Assembly: GCA_949361645.1 (NCBI GenBank)
Contig: OX442421.1
Location: 6,898,888-6,962,887, forward strand
Length of the DNA: 64,000 nt
DNA from: Spongilla lacustris
Lineage: Eukaryota; Porifera; Demospongiae; Spongillida; Spongillidae
Reading direction: 5' to 3'
The notes under the pieces were generated by a model. That model was not told the origin of the DNA. It worked only from the letters and a program-made list of their open reading frames with translations, and did no database searches. Shown piece by piece: positions 37,701-47,926 of the stretch (its first letter is position 1; every line of letters begins with the position of its first letter). The translations under genes and the position numbers were made by a program.

Positions 37701-40700
37701 GGGCAGACTCAGCAATGGCAAGTTTTCGACCTCAGGCCCCCGAACCATTGCAATTTGCAAGGCCTGACACATGGGCGCACTGGAAGCACTGGTATGAGCA
37801 GTTTTGCATGGCAGCAGGCCTCTCAGGCGAAGATTGAAAGCCCTTCTGTACTGCTTAAGAGATACCTGTAAACGTTAATACGTCTATAGACATATTAACG
37901 TTTACAGGTATCTCTTCTGAAGAAAGAAGTACGCGAGTGTTTTGAAGAAGCTAGACGAGTTTTTCCAAATAAGGAAGAATATCATATTTGAGCGCGCCCG
38001 CTTCAATCGTCGTGACCAACTGGATGGTCAATGAATCAGCGGACGAGGACATTACCGTTGTACATAGCCTTGCAGAAGATTGTCAGTATCTCAGTATTGG
38101 ACGCTCAAGGCGGAACTAATTAGGGATTGATTGGTTGTTGGTATTATTACGGAATACAGCACTGTCACAAAAACTTCAGTTGACCCCTTGTTGACACTGG
38201 AGAAAGCTCAAAAGTATATCGGTCAAAGCAAGGCTGTGAAAAATCAACACCTGTTCAGGAGGTTGATTAGATGCAGCAGGGAGGAACACCACAGACATCT
38301 ACAGCCTCCACCATGGACACATGTCAGAGGTCAGTATTGCGGACGTGATGCTCATAGGAAGGATAGATGCCCTGCAAGAAATGCAACATGCTTCAAGTGC
38401 CAGAAGAGGGAAAAAAAGGTGAAGCAAGTGCACATCCAAAAACGTGAGAGGACTGATACATTTCTGGACACAATTGGTGGGTGGGTGTGAAGAAAGTTTT
38501 TGGTTTGCCCATGTGCTACTGCTTGGTAGAAACATTACATTCAAGTTAGACACCGTAGCAGAAGTTACTGCAATCTCATTTGATACATTTCAGAAGCTTG
38601 GAAGGTCTAGTTCTACCCTAGATAAATCATAAAGGAAACCACAAGTTGGCAGTTTGTTTTCCCCACGGATTGCTGAACTAACTCGGTCATTACGGGAGTT
38701 GTTGAGCTCCAAGAATGCTTGGGTATGGAACCCTAGTCATGAGTCTGCATTTCACAAAGTGAAGAGTGAAATAACCAAACCAGCAATTCTCTGCCATTAC
38801 GATCCAGCAGCCGACACTAAAATCTCAGTCAATGCCTCATCCTATGGACTAGGGGCAGCACTGTTACAGAAGGATCATGAAGGGAACTGGAGACCTGTAG
38901 CATTTGTGTCAAGGTCTATGACAGACACTGAACTATGCTCAAATAGAAAAAAAAGGCCCTGGCAATCATTTGGGCATGTGATAAGTTTTCCACTTGTTCC
39001 TCTGCTGAGCTCTAAGCATTTAGATACCTTACCACCTCGAATTTCAAATTGTCGTCCCAGAGTCTTTAAAGACACTAACTTTACAGCGATTACATGATGG
39101 ACACTTAGGCATACAACAGTGTCACTTGCGTGCTGCTTCAGCTGTCTGGTGGCCTGGTCATGCAAAACATGGTGCAAAGATGTCATGTGTGTGCAAAACA
39201 CAACCCTCCACCTTGATTTCTCTACGAGCCTACCCATGGTCGAGGGTGTACTTATTTGGCTATTTATCACAGTATCCAGAGGTAATACAGTTGGCTACTA
39301 CAACCTCAACCAAAGTGATTGGTGCCTTGAAATCTGTGTTTGTTTGTCATGGTATTCCCAAGGAAGTTGTGAGTGACAATAGACCCCAGTTTGCTTCTGA
39401 AGAAATGAAGGAGTTAGCTACACATTACGGATGTCACCACTCTACTAGTAGCCCATATTACCCACAGGGTAGTGGTCATGCAGAGCGCGTGGTTTAGAAC
39501 TTGTTAAGCAACACTGAGGATCCATGGCTTGCACTGCTGAACTATAGAACAGCACCATTTCCCTGGTGTGGACTGAGGAGAATCCGAACAACAGTACCTC
39601 AGGTGGAAACACAGTTAACTTCAAGATGGCCATATCTTGATGACTTTTGCAGCCGAGCTATGATCAGTGGTTAAAACAGCAACAAAAAACCAACTATAAT
39701 TTACGACACAGGGTACAATTACTTTCCCCATTGAAACCGGATACTGAAGTTTGGGCCAAAAAAGGAGACAAGCAAACAAAGGGAACTGTTGCAACTGCTG
39801 CTGCAGCACAAGATCATAGCCACTCCAGAAGGTCAATTATGTAGGAATCATCACCACCAGACCACAGTACCCACTGATGAGAAAGACGGAAGGAACTGGA
39901 AATGACCAGCATGAAGAAGGGAAACATGATGTACAGCCACCTGCAGAGAGTAGCAATGACACTGAACTTCCATCAGAGGATGGAAATTATATGGATGATT
40001 CGAATTATCAACATCACATTCAGCCTGCATGTCCTATATCATCAAGAACACGAATCAAAACTGGTACCAGTATTTGATCACCAGATAGATATTGATATAA
40101 AAGGGACATGTAGTGTATTTGTATTAGGCTATGTATGTATAGTCTGTGCATGCGTGTACTTGTTATTCAAATTAATGGCTCGCTAACTATACAACAGTGT
40201 CCATCAATACTAACCCCACGACTATACCACATCTCAGCTCCTAACACATCTCCACCTTTATCACACCCATGTAAACTCTACCCTACCCTCTCTATCGCAT
40301 ACCCACCTTTCACCTCCCATATATCCCACTCCAACTCTATTATACACACAATCCTCCAACGTCTATCACATACCCACCTCTATCACATACATGCCATTTT
40401 GATAAAACCCACTCAGTTGTTATGCACAGTATTAGTCAAGAAATTTTGGCTACTTACATGCATATACATAAGGAAAGATTTACCTACATCTACATCACAA
40501 TATAAACATCTTCCCGCAACTCAATTGCCAAGAGTGGCAGCTCTCTGGATGCATGCATGTTTACAATAGCTAGCAGTGGCTGCCATCAAACTGCACACCC
40601 TCACAGAGCAATTTTAACAAAATGATTGAAAGCTGTCCGCGAAAAATAATGCAATTAATAGCTTGCTATCTATGTTCCTCTTTTCAATGCTCTTGTGCAG

Positions 40701-43700
40701 TTCATTTTAATAATAAGATAAGAGGTCATCTAACTATCAAAGTTTAGTGATGAACTGCTACTTCTTCACTGAACTGTCACTTTGCACATAGCACCACTCA
40801 GTAAGCAGTACCTTGCGATCACTGCTACATTGTACATAGTGCCACTCAGTAAGCAGTACCCTGTGATCACTGCTACATTGCACATAGCGCCACTCAGTAA
40901 GCAGTACCCTGTGATCACTGCTACATTGTACACAGTGCCACTCAGTAAGCAGTACCCTGTGATCACTGCTACATTGTACACAGTGCCACTCAGTAAGCAG
41001 TACCCTGTGATCACTGCTACATTGCACATAGAGCCACTCAGTAAGCAGTACCCTGTGATCACTGCTACATTGCACATAGCACCACTCAGTAAGCAGTACC
41101 CTGTGATCACTGCTACATTGTACACAGTGCCACTCAGTAAGCAGTACCCTGTGATCACTGCTACATTGCACATAGAGCCACTCAGTAAGCAGTATGTATA
41201 CCTTGCGATCACTGCTACATTGCACATAGCACCACTCAGTAAGCAGTACCTTGCGATCACTGCTACAGACTTTTTTAAAAAAATAGCTAACGGGGAGTTT
41301 TTTTGTAGCTAGTACATAATGTATGTGTGTGTATGTGTGTGTACATGTGTGTGTGTGTGTGTGTGTGTGCATTATGTACATGTGTTGTGAGTTCCAATAT
41401 GGCTGGCAAACAGTACTGCACTGTTTCCAGTGACAGGTAGGTAACTGCACCACACAGATAGAAGGAAGGGAGCCCAGCCACTAGGGGGTCTTAACAGGAC
41501 AACAAAGAGCTAACCAGTTATAACCTGTTCTCGTTCCCAGACTACCCTACAATGAGCTGAGGTTGGACTATGCTACTACATATGGCAAGACATTGTCCTA
41601 ATACATCAACTAACATGTGTATCCGAGTGTGTATCTGTTGTTTTTATCTTCTGTTGTTTTGTGTGCTCACAATGCCTGAACCAACCAGCAACAACGCACT
41701 ATAAGCATGACAATATACTGCATCCCATACCACACTTCATATGTTGCACTTGTCAAAATTTACAGTATTAATAAATTCAATTCAAAATTAAAATGTCACC
41801 TGCCCAATTTGTTACATGTACATGTATATGTACATGTATGCCATTGCAAAATAATTAAGGTTGCATAGACAAAAGGTCACCATAGAAATGCTCAAAGGTC
41901 ACATTCAGGGGAAGGGGGGGGGGGGGGGGGGGGGGGGGGGTGTTGCTTATCAATGACAGATTGGGGATGGAGCATTAGAACCAAATCAATCAGACAATCA
42001 GACAGTGTGCAAGTCTTATACTTGAGCCTTGCAAAAGTTGTTTGTAATTATGATTCAGGTTACATGTAGCCTTCTACACTAGTCTAGGGTTAATGGTTGG
42101 GATTAGGGTTTGGGAGAGTGTGTGGATATAATGTAATTACTGTTGTGCTGTATATTAAACAGTATACATTATGTAATCATATCACACATTAGCTCCATTC
42201 TTTATCTCATATCTGTTGACCACTTCACAGTGGTTAGGATGAAAGCAATCAGTATCACAGTGAAAATGAAAGTTATTAGTAGACAAAAGTACATCTTCAT
42301 CTTTGCTTTGCCACCATCAATGAGCACCCAACACCACCACCTGAGCACATAACCCCACCATGTGAGCACATAACCCCACCACCTGAGCACATAACCCTAC
42401 CACCTGAGCACATAACCCCACCACCTGAGCACATAACCCCACCACCTGAGCACACAACCCCACCACCTGAGCACATAACCCTACCACCTGAGCACATAAC
42501 CCCACCACCTGAGCATGAGCACATAGGGGCACATGACTTCGGTAGGATAAGTGTATTCATAGTTAGAAACAAACCTATGGTTTGGAAATAACAAGTACAT
42601 TGTAGACAGTAACAATAGGTCATTTAGACACACAGCAGAAAGTCATTTAGATTCCATCTAACTCAAGTTCATTTGTACCATATAAGATTAAAGCCACTCC
42701 TTTAGTTGTTCAGGTTTTCAGCCTCATTAGTAAGATGGTTTTACTGATTAGGGCAGAATGCACCCACTCATCCTATCACCATGCTGAACACAACGTTTTG
42801 TATTGATTGATTTGATTGGTGGCAGAGCTATCAGCATGTGGGGAAGGGTCCATGGATGGCACTAGGACTGATGCCTAATGTGTGGCACTGGGCAAAACTC
42901 ACCTTTGTCCCAAGTGAGAAGCCATGGCTACCTGGGTTTGTATATGTAGTCTCCTTTTGGGTATCTCTAGAGGATCAACTACATCACTATGGGTATTTTG
43001 GTGCATTCAAAGCAGTGGCATAGCAAGGGGGGGGGGGGGGGGGGGGGGGCATATGTCCCCGGGCACAGGGATAAGGGGGCACCAAAATAGACCAAAGATA
43101 ATCGTTAATGCAAACAGGCGCCTTTTGAGTCTTGCTGTATCCAATCGTCACCTCCATATTCTGTTCAATAGACACTATAATAAGCCCATGGCAGTCTCAT
43201 GCATTGTAGTTCAGATTGCCAGGAATATCACAGACTCACAGTGGCAGTGAGTGGTTAGGGAAGGCCCGGAGAATTGCAGGACGCTACTTCATAATAGAAG
43301 CTCCATACACTCCTATAAAGCTTCTGCCATTTATCAAATCATATGGAGATGTTGCATTCTTGAATCTCGGCATTGCACTGCAAATATTGCTAACAATTGC
43401 TGTATCTCTATTGACAATTGTGGACGCTCTTGCAGCAAATTAAATCTAATTTTGTCCTATTTCATTCATTGATGGGACAAGATCACTTTAGCAACCTTGC
43501 TCTATTTAGTATAGAAAGAGAAACATTGTAGTGTATAAGTTATTGACAAATTAAACAAGTTCAACATTACCATGTATGACATGACAAATTCAGGTACACA
43601 CAGGCACACAATGCAAGGGTGAAGGGCATAAGAGTAGTGTGTTATGTCCCCAGGCGCTCAACAACCACACTATGCAACTGATTCTAAGTGGAACTTTGGG

Positions 43701-43725
43701 TCATTGTGCAAACCAAAACATTTTA

Positions 43726-43759
<34 letters not shown>

Positions 43760-43763
43760 GTGT

Positions 43764-43795
<32 letters not shown>

Positions 43796-45642
43796 TAGTG
43801 TGTGTGTGTTTGTGTGTGTGTGCGTGCATGTGTGTAAGTGAACATGTGAACATCCTACATGTTTATGTGTGCCACTACCAATGAACCCTTTGCATGAAAG
43901 ATCAGAACTACAATAAACGATCATGTCCGGAGTAAAAACCTCAGCGGTTACCTAGAGATGTTCGTGGACCTTTGCATAATATAAAATAAAATGGCAATGC
44001 TTGGAATCTTTCCTTTCTGCTCGGACAGTTATCCTCCAGCCAATCCATGCAGTTCCTGATCCAAATACGCTGCGAAAAGAGTCTGACATACCAGGAGCCA
44101 TTTAAAAGCCATCTATTGAAAAACGCTCCTGATATGTCAGACTCTGTCAAGCTTACTATTGGTAGAATCAGGAACTGGGCGCAAAGGTCCGCAATCGTGA
44201 CACAATGTTTCTGCTGAGGTTTTTACTCCAGAAGACATGATGTTTATCATAGTTCCGATCTTTCCTGCAAAGAGTCCATTGTGTGCACACGCACACATGA
44301 CACAACATCAGCAGCAGTGTAGACATTCAGGTCAGGTGGGTGCACACATAACCTACCTCCGATGCTGCACTCAGTAACCATGGAGATCCTTTAACAGAAA
44401 AGTGCACCTCAAATGGGAATTCTTCAATGTGATTGGTAACTCCCGCCTCAACTTTTGTAATCTGACTTGTCAAGACCTGTCCCTCTGCCTTGGAGGTCTG
44501 TAACAGAGACTATAGCTAGTATGGTGCATGCTCGGTTTTCGTACACCAAATGGGCTATTCGATCCATCATTTAATTATGCACCCCTACAAATGACAATAA
44601 ATGGTGTCCAGGGGGGTATAGGGGTAACAAAATCGAATCGAAGCTTGTCCTGGGGTGTCGAGATACATTGTTGTCTCAGGGGTTACGTTTGGAATTATTG
44701 TCATCTGTAGGGGTGTACGGTTAAATAATGAAATAGCTCCTACCAGGAGAGGTTGTAATTAAACTCTGATCTGCAATGAAAATTACGCACATGTATGGTA
44801 CTATATGTGGTGCTATAGATTTCAATTATTACTGAAGGTCATAATATGTAATATGGCTGGCTATAATGTACATGATAAGAGGTTCTAATCCAAAAATTTT
44901 CCCCCCTCACTGCCTTGGCAACTCGTCAAGCAAAGCCGCTGCCGCTGGACTTAGATTCATGTTGCGCATATGGATATTAAATTATCTGGATAGGAAACGA
45001 GATTGTTTTACGGATAAAATACTATATTTCAAAAAATCTATCCGCATTAGTGATCTTACAGTTACGAGTTCTGGCGAACTAAGCTTTATACTTGGTGGGT
45101 TGTTTTCAGTGTAGATAGTTTAGATACTGGGATCTTCCAAACCCAACTTATAAACCTAAGTTGTACGTCCGTTAAAGCGGGATCGAGTGTTTCGATTTCG
45201 TCTATTATTGAGTGTGGTTTGCCCGTATACGGAGTTGTTTCCCATCCAGATATCATAACCATGGTTAGCATGTGTTTCAAGCGAAGCCGCTAGGGTTAGG
45301 TTATACGTTATACTAATAGTTGGTAAATGGCATAAGCTTACATGTAGGTTCATGTTTGTTAGTGCGCGTTGCAAGCGAAGCCTCTGGGCTTAGGGTTAGG
45401 TTATAAGTTGGTAAATAGTAAAAGCAGTACATTACTACATAAAACACAAGCTCACATTGAATGAGGTAATAATTATTCACTCTCCTTACTAAAGTAACCG
45501 TTAAGGAGATAAGGAATACCTCCGCGCCCTTGAAGAACTGGAAGTAGGCTTGACTGTATTTGAAATTGAACTGTTTCCATTCCTTCCGTATTCCGTCAGT
45601 CCTTTTAGACAAGATGCCCTCTTTGCCACGTTTCTGCGACAT
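31749..45642 (-). CDS. PH-domain tyrosine kinase without SH2/SH3, copy 1
   Basis: There are ten exons on the minus strand: 45642-45520, 44497-44357, 37526-36818, 36582-36543, 36254-36199, 35363-35259, 34603-34418, 34358-34270, 34217-34125 and 32198-31749. All are GT-AG, phases agree, and the total is 1992 nt (663 residues). Residues 7 to about 100 form a PH domain: GILSKRTDGIRKEWKQF at its start, SPWLLSAASE at the last strand, EERIDWMEAIR as the closing helix. Residues about 105-340 are Q/P-rich with a poly-Gln run and YMRVEP. The kinase runs from about 383 to 650: GKGQFGEV loop, Lys415 in VMVAVK, Glu432 in FMKEM, HRDLAARN with Asp515, DFG at 533-535, PVRWMAPES, SDVWSYGILMWE. HRDLAARN marks a tyrosine kinase. 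A PH domain suggests phosphoinositide-dependent membrane recruitment, as in Tec kinases, but no SH3 or SH2 is encoded. The acceptor before exon 8 (GAAG) is the least certain junction. Confidence 0.88.
32230..33545. mobile_element. 1.3-kb insertion in the last intron of kinase copy 1
   Basis: The second kinase copy reads straight from GAGGGGTTAG to CTTGACGAATATCATAC (56423 onward). Here the same flanks are separated by 1.3 kb that begins TGTCTAT and ends ATAGACA, next to TTAG and TTAA. Inside are several GTGTGCACAC motifs and a tandem array at about 32600-32870 (unit of about 62 bp with GGCAGGGCA and GGACTGCAA). No coding sequence was found. Element class unknown. Confidence 0.6.
35395..35760. 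repeat. 19-bp minisatellite in a kinase intron, copy 1
   Basis: About 18 copies of GTGATGAAGGGTGGTGTCA, with decay at the distal end (GTCATTAGTAAAAGG). The same array is present at 60630-60910 in copy 2, so it predates the duplication. The flank to 36120 (beginning GGCAATGGCGGAACTAG) is also shared between copies and may be an old element. Confidence 0.9.
36262..36535. repeat. 19-bp minisatellite, short allele
   Basis: About 14 copies of GGTGACATGAGGGTGAGGA-type units between kinase exons 4 and 5. The equivalent array in copy 2 (61415-62215) is three times as long. Confidence 0.9.
37625..40193 (+). mobile_element. Decayed Ty3/gypsy-type LTR retrotransposon
   Basis: The element starts TGTAGTGTATTTGTATTAG (37625) and ends ...CTATACA (40193), with TG...CA termini. 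Short LTRs lie at 37625-37689 and 40109-40193, about 65 and 85 bp. A 5-bp duplication, ACAGC (37620-37624) and ACAGT (40194-40198), flanks it, and the empty site is seen in the second kinase copy at 63554. A possible tRNA primer site TGGTGCCGGG follows the left LTR, and a purine tract AAAAGGGA precedes the right one. Coding remnants in order: a gag start at 37715 (MASFRPQAPEPLQFARP), a zinc-knuckle remnant (CGRDAHRKDRC), RNase H (NASSYGLGAALLQKD) and integrase (VSDNRPQFASEEM, YYPQGSGHAERVV). Stops and frameshifts break it and most of the RT is absent. It sits in intron 2 of kinase copy 1, opposite to the gene. Confidence 0.85.
37858..37915. repeat. Perfect 23-bp hairpin inside the retrotransposon gag region
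   Basis: Arms 37858-37880 and 37893-37915 are exact reverse complements (core GATACCTGTAAACGTTAAT) around a 12-base loop. It follows the gag stop at 37837. Confidence 0.85.
40255..40400. repeat. Low-complexity TATCACA/CCACCT region, copy 1
   Basis: Imperfect repeats of CTCTATCACATACCCACC. The same region appears at 63605-63810 in copy 2, confirming that the duplication extends past the retrotransposon. Confidence 0.6.
40782..41270. repeat. 48-bp minisatellite
   Basis: About ten copies of a 48-bp unit with CACTCAGTAAGCAGTACC and TGTGATCACTGCTACATTG. Because 48 is a multiple of three, both strands carry long open frames; these are artefacts. Confidence 0.92.
41329..41370. repeat. TG microsatellite
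   Basis: A (TG)n tract with interruptions in kinase intron 2. Confidence 0.8.
41914..41940. repeat. Poly-G run
   Basis: About 24 consecutive G in kinase intron 2. Confidence 0.9.
42325..42520. repeat. 21-bp minisatellite
   Basis: About nine copies of CATAACCCCACCACCTGAGC plus A in kinase intron 2. Confidence 0.9.
43026..43050. repeat. Poly-G run at a CAGTGGCATAGC motif
   Basis: The G run directly follows CAGTGGCATAGCAAG, a sequence typical of hAT-type MITE ends. The opposite end was not identified. Confidence 0.5.
43727..43835. repeat. TG microsatellite
   Basis: A long interrupted (TG)n tract in kinase intron 2. Confidence 0.9.
43888..44270. repeat. Inverted repeat element, about 380 bp
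   Basis: The left arm (GAAAGATCAGAACTACAATA ... GGAGTAAAAACCTCAGC) pairs with the right arm (GCTGAGGTTTTTACTCC ... ATAGTTCCGATCTTTCC). A nested pair (AGAGTCTGACATACCAGGAG against CTCCTGATATGTCAGACTCT) forms the centre. It lies 87 bp from kinase exon 2. Confidence 0.8.
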
Positions 45643-45825
45643 CTGAGCGGAAGAATTGCTGAATCAAGTCCCTCGAACTATTGATGACAAGATATATGGT
45701 ATGGAACGCCGTTGTCAATTTTTTATTCCCAAAGGCGGGTCCCGTATTTATTATACTAGACTTAGCCCGTGAAAAATCACGGAGCTGATTGTATATGATA
45801 AGAAGTCAATGTTTTTTACACAAGA

Positions 45826-46100
45826 TATAAAAACATTCTCTCTGAGAAAGTTGGTGATATATAGGATTTCAAGGCAATGGTAGTGTAAAAAGGAAGGGAA
45901 CAAGGGATTCAGTGGAGATACAATAATAATTCCTATATTTAGCAACATAATTGTAATGACGTTCTATAAAGTGCTAAATATAGGAATAATTATTGTATCT
46001 CCACTGAATCCCTTGTTCCCTTCCTTTTTACACCATCATTGCCTTCAAATCCTATATATCACCAACTTTCTCAGAGAGAATGTTTTTTATATCTTGTTTC
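45826..46100. mobile_element. Palindromic MITE near the kinase 5' end
   Basis: The whole 275 bp folds on itself: AAGATATAAAAACATTCTC ... ATAGGAATAATTATTGTATC, with about 120-bp arms on either side of a short centre at about 45945-45980. Fragments of the same family lie at 4300-4375 and 26795-26850. It sits about 180 bp upstream of the kinase copy 1 start codon, in or near its promoter. Confidence 0.85.
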
Positions 46101-46389
46101 ATTCATTTTTTCAAATAAGTGACTACTAGTATATAGATGTACATGTTACATTTGCAGCTGTTCCATTAGTTCGAAACACGCGCGCCGAGCTTTCCCTCTT
46201 AGAAGCTCGTTTCTCGTCTGACATTGTGATGGGGCACGGGTTGTAGACCTAGGACACGGCAGCTTTGTAGGCTGTATGCATAAATTAATCTATGCTGTAT
46301 GGCACGGGCAATTTCGTACGTTGTAGGGCACGGCAGCTTGGTGGGGAGGGGACAAATCTCAACGATTTGTACACTATTAGAATAGAATT

Positions 46390-47331
46390 CAGGGGCGGCG
46401 GAGCAGGGGGGGGGGGGGGGGGGCAGGGGGGGGGCTATTGCCCCCCCATATATCGAGGTGTGGGGGCTCAGCCCCCCTTGCGCTACCATCAGGTTATGAA
46501 TAACTTTAATCTTATTGCGAGCGCGCGTTCTCCGAGATTGCTGTACTGCCAGTGACTGTGAGTTTAAATAGGGTTAGTCTCGTAAGCCATAACAATCGAT
46601 ATACGTTGGACTGGGGACCAGGATATGTACTAAATGTCTTGGTCCCCAGTCCATTGTAATCAATAACGAAGTAGGTCTGGTTTGCAAGACTAACTGTGAA
46701 TGACTTATTTATCGGTGTTTTATTTGGGTGTGCATGTGTATACGGATGAAATGAAGGCAAGTTCTATTGCTTGAATGATGGTCCGTTCCGAAGAAAGATA
46801 CTAAAGGCGAAGGTTACAAAGTGCGGTTTTGAATAGGGGGAACGAATTCGAAGAGAGTAGTTCTGTGAGTTGTCGAGGCAGCACCCTTAAAAACTACAAG
46901 ACATCAAAATCAAGCGTCAGTATAGACATAATTTTCCTATTTGAGATCCTCCATGACAGAACTGAAGAAGATTTAATAACTGCTTCATCTTGCATGTGCA
47001 TAAAGAGCAATCTGGAGGATGTAGCCAAGGAATTAATGATAATTCGGTACATTTCCGACCCCCAAAAAATGGCCCGTGTTTAAACGAGCGTATTGACATA
47101 ATCATGAAATCATGAACGCAGTTGCGTGCTATTCTTTAAAATCTTGTTGGAGTACGAGTTCTTTTGAAACAGGTACGCGGAAGCATGAACGATTACGAAG
47201 ATACGCTAGTTTTTAAAAACACGGACCATTTTTTTCCCGGCGGGAGGGGGGTACGGTACGCGCATGGGTATGAATATAATTATCTTTTTTACCACTGCCC
47301 CCCCAAATATGGACACCCTCCGCCGCCCCTG
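46390..47331. mobile_element. 942-bp TIR element, hAT-like ends
   Basis: The left end CAGGGGCGGCGGAG and the right end CTCCGCCGCCCCTG are exact inverted repeats. The neighbouring repeat copy at about 47805-47825 shows the uninterrupted sequence. CAGGGGCGG termini are common in hAT elements. A clear 8-bp duplication is not evident. No transposase. An 18-G run follows the left end, and a nested inverted repeat (46565-46695, arms with GGACTGGGGACCAG) lies inside. Confidence 0.65.
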
Positions 47332-47359
47332 TAGATGCACACCAAGATTGGAGGTAAAA

Positions 47360-47640
47360 TATCTAATACTATAATTTACAACGTCCGTACGTACGTCAGC
47401 GTAACCACCTATTTATAAACTCCGCCTAGCCGGCCTGGTTTTGAACATAACTGGCAACCAATAGAAACGACCACTCCCACACAAAAGTACATAGCAACGA
47501 CCAATGGCGCGCAATTGACCGGTGTTCATTCTTATCGTACAGACCGGAAGTAGTACATGTACGTACATGCGCGTGCGCGGGCTATTAAATAGGTTGCGTA
47601 GTCTACATGTAGTAACCGTATATTACAACAGGTGGTAGAT
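47360..47640. other. Non-coding stretch with CCAAT motifs
   Basis: AACCAATAGAAACGACC (about 47456) and GACCAATGGCGCGC (about 47500) look like CCAAT boxes near a CpG-richer patch. It could be the remains of a promoter for the TRAF pseudogene downstream, but no exon 1 (MPPP..KK type) is found. Confidence 0.2.
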
Positions 47641-47926
47641 TACTGTATTTAAAAAATAAAATAAAATAAAAAACATTCTGCACCTCCCGCCACATGCCTT
47701 CCATGGCAGCTTTGTAGGCTGTAGGGCACGGGCAACTTCGTACATTGTAGGGCACGGCAGCTTGGTAGGGAGGGGACAAATCTCAACGATTTGTACACTA
47801 TTCTAATAATAGATGCACACCAAGATTGGGGGTAAAATATATAAAAATAATAATAAATACGGGGCCCGCGGTTGGGAAATTTTTTGAATATTGACGGCAA
47901 TGGCGGTCCATAGTTATGGGGCCGGG

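Larger units (their letters stand above)
46240..47870. repeat. Duplicated GGGCACGGCAGCTT segment split by an insertion
   Basis: About 150 bp (GGCAGCTTTGTAGGCTGTA ... CTCAACGATTTGTACACTAT) occurs at 46240-46375 and at 47700-47805. The downstream sequence TAGATGCACACCAAGATTGG follows the second copy directly, but follows the first only after the element 46390-47331. Confidence 0.7.

Noticed and set aside
40758..41453. Long frames on both strands (CSSDHRVLLTEW repeats)
   Set aside because: A 48-bp minisatellite, a multiple of three, so both strands stay open by arithmetic.
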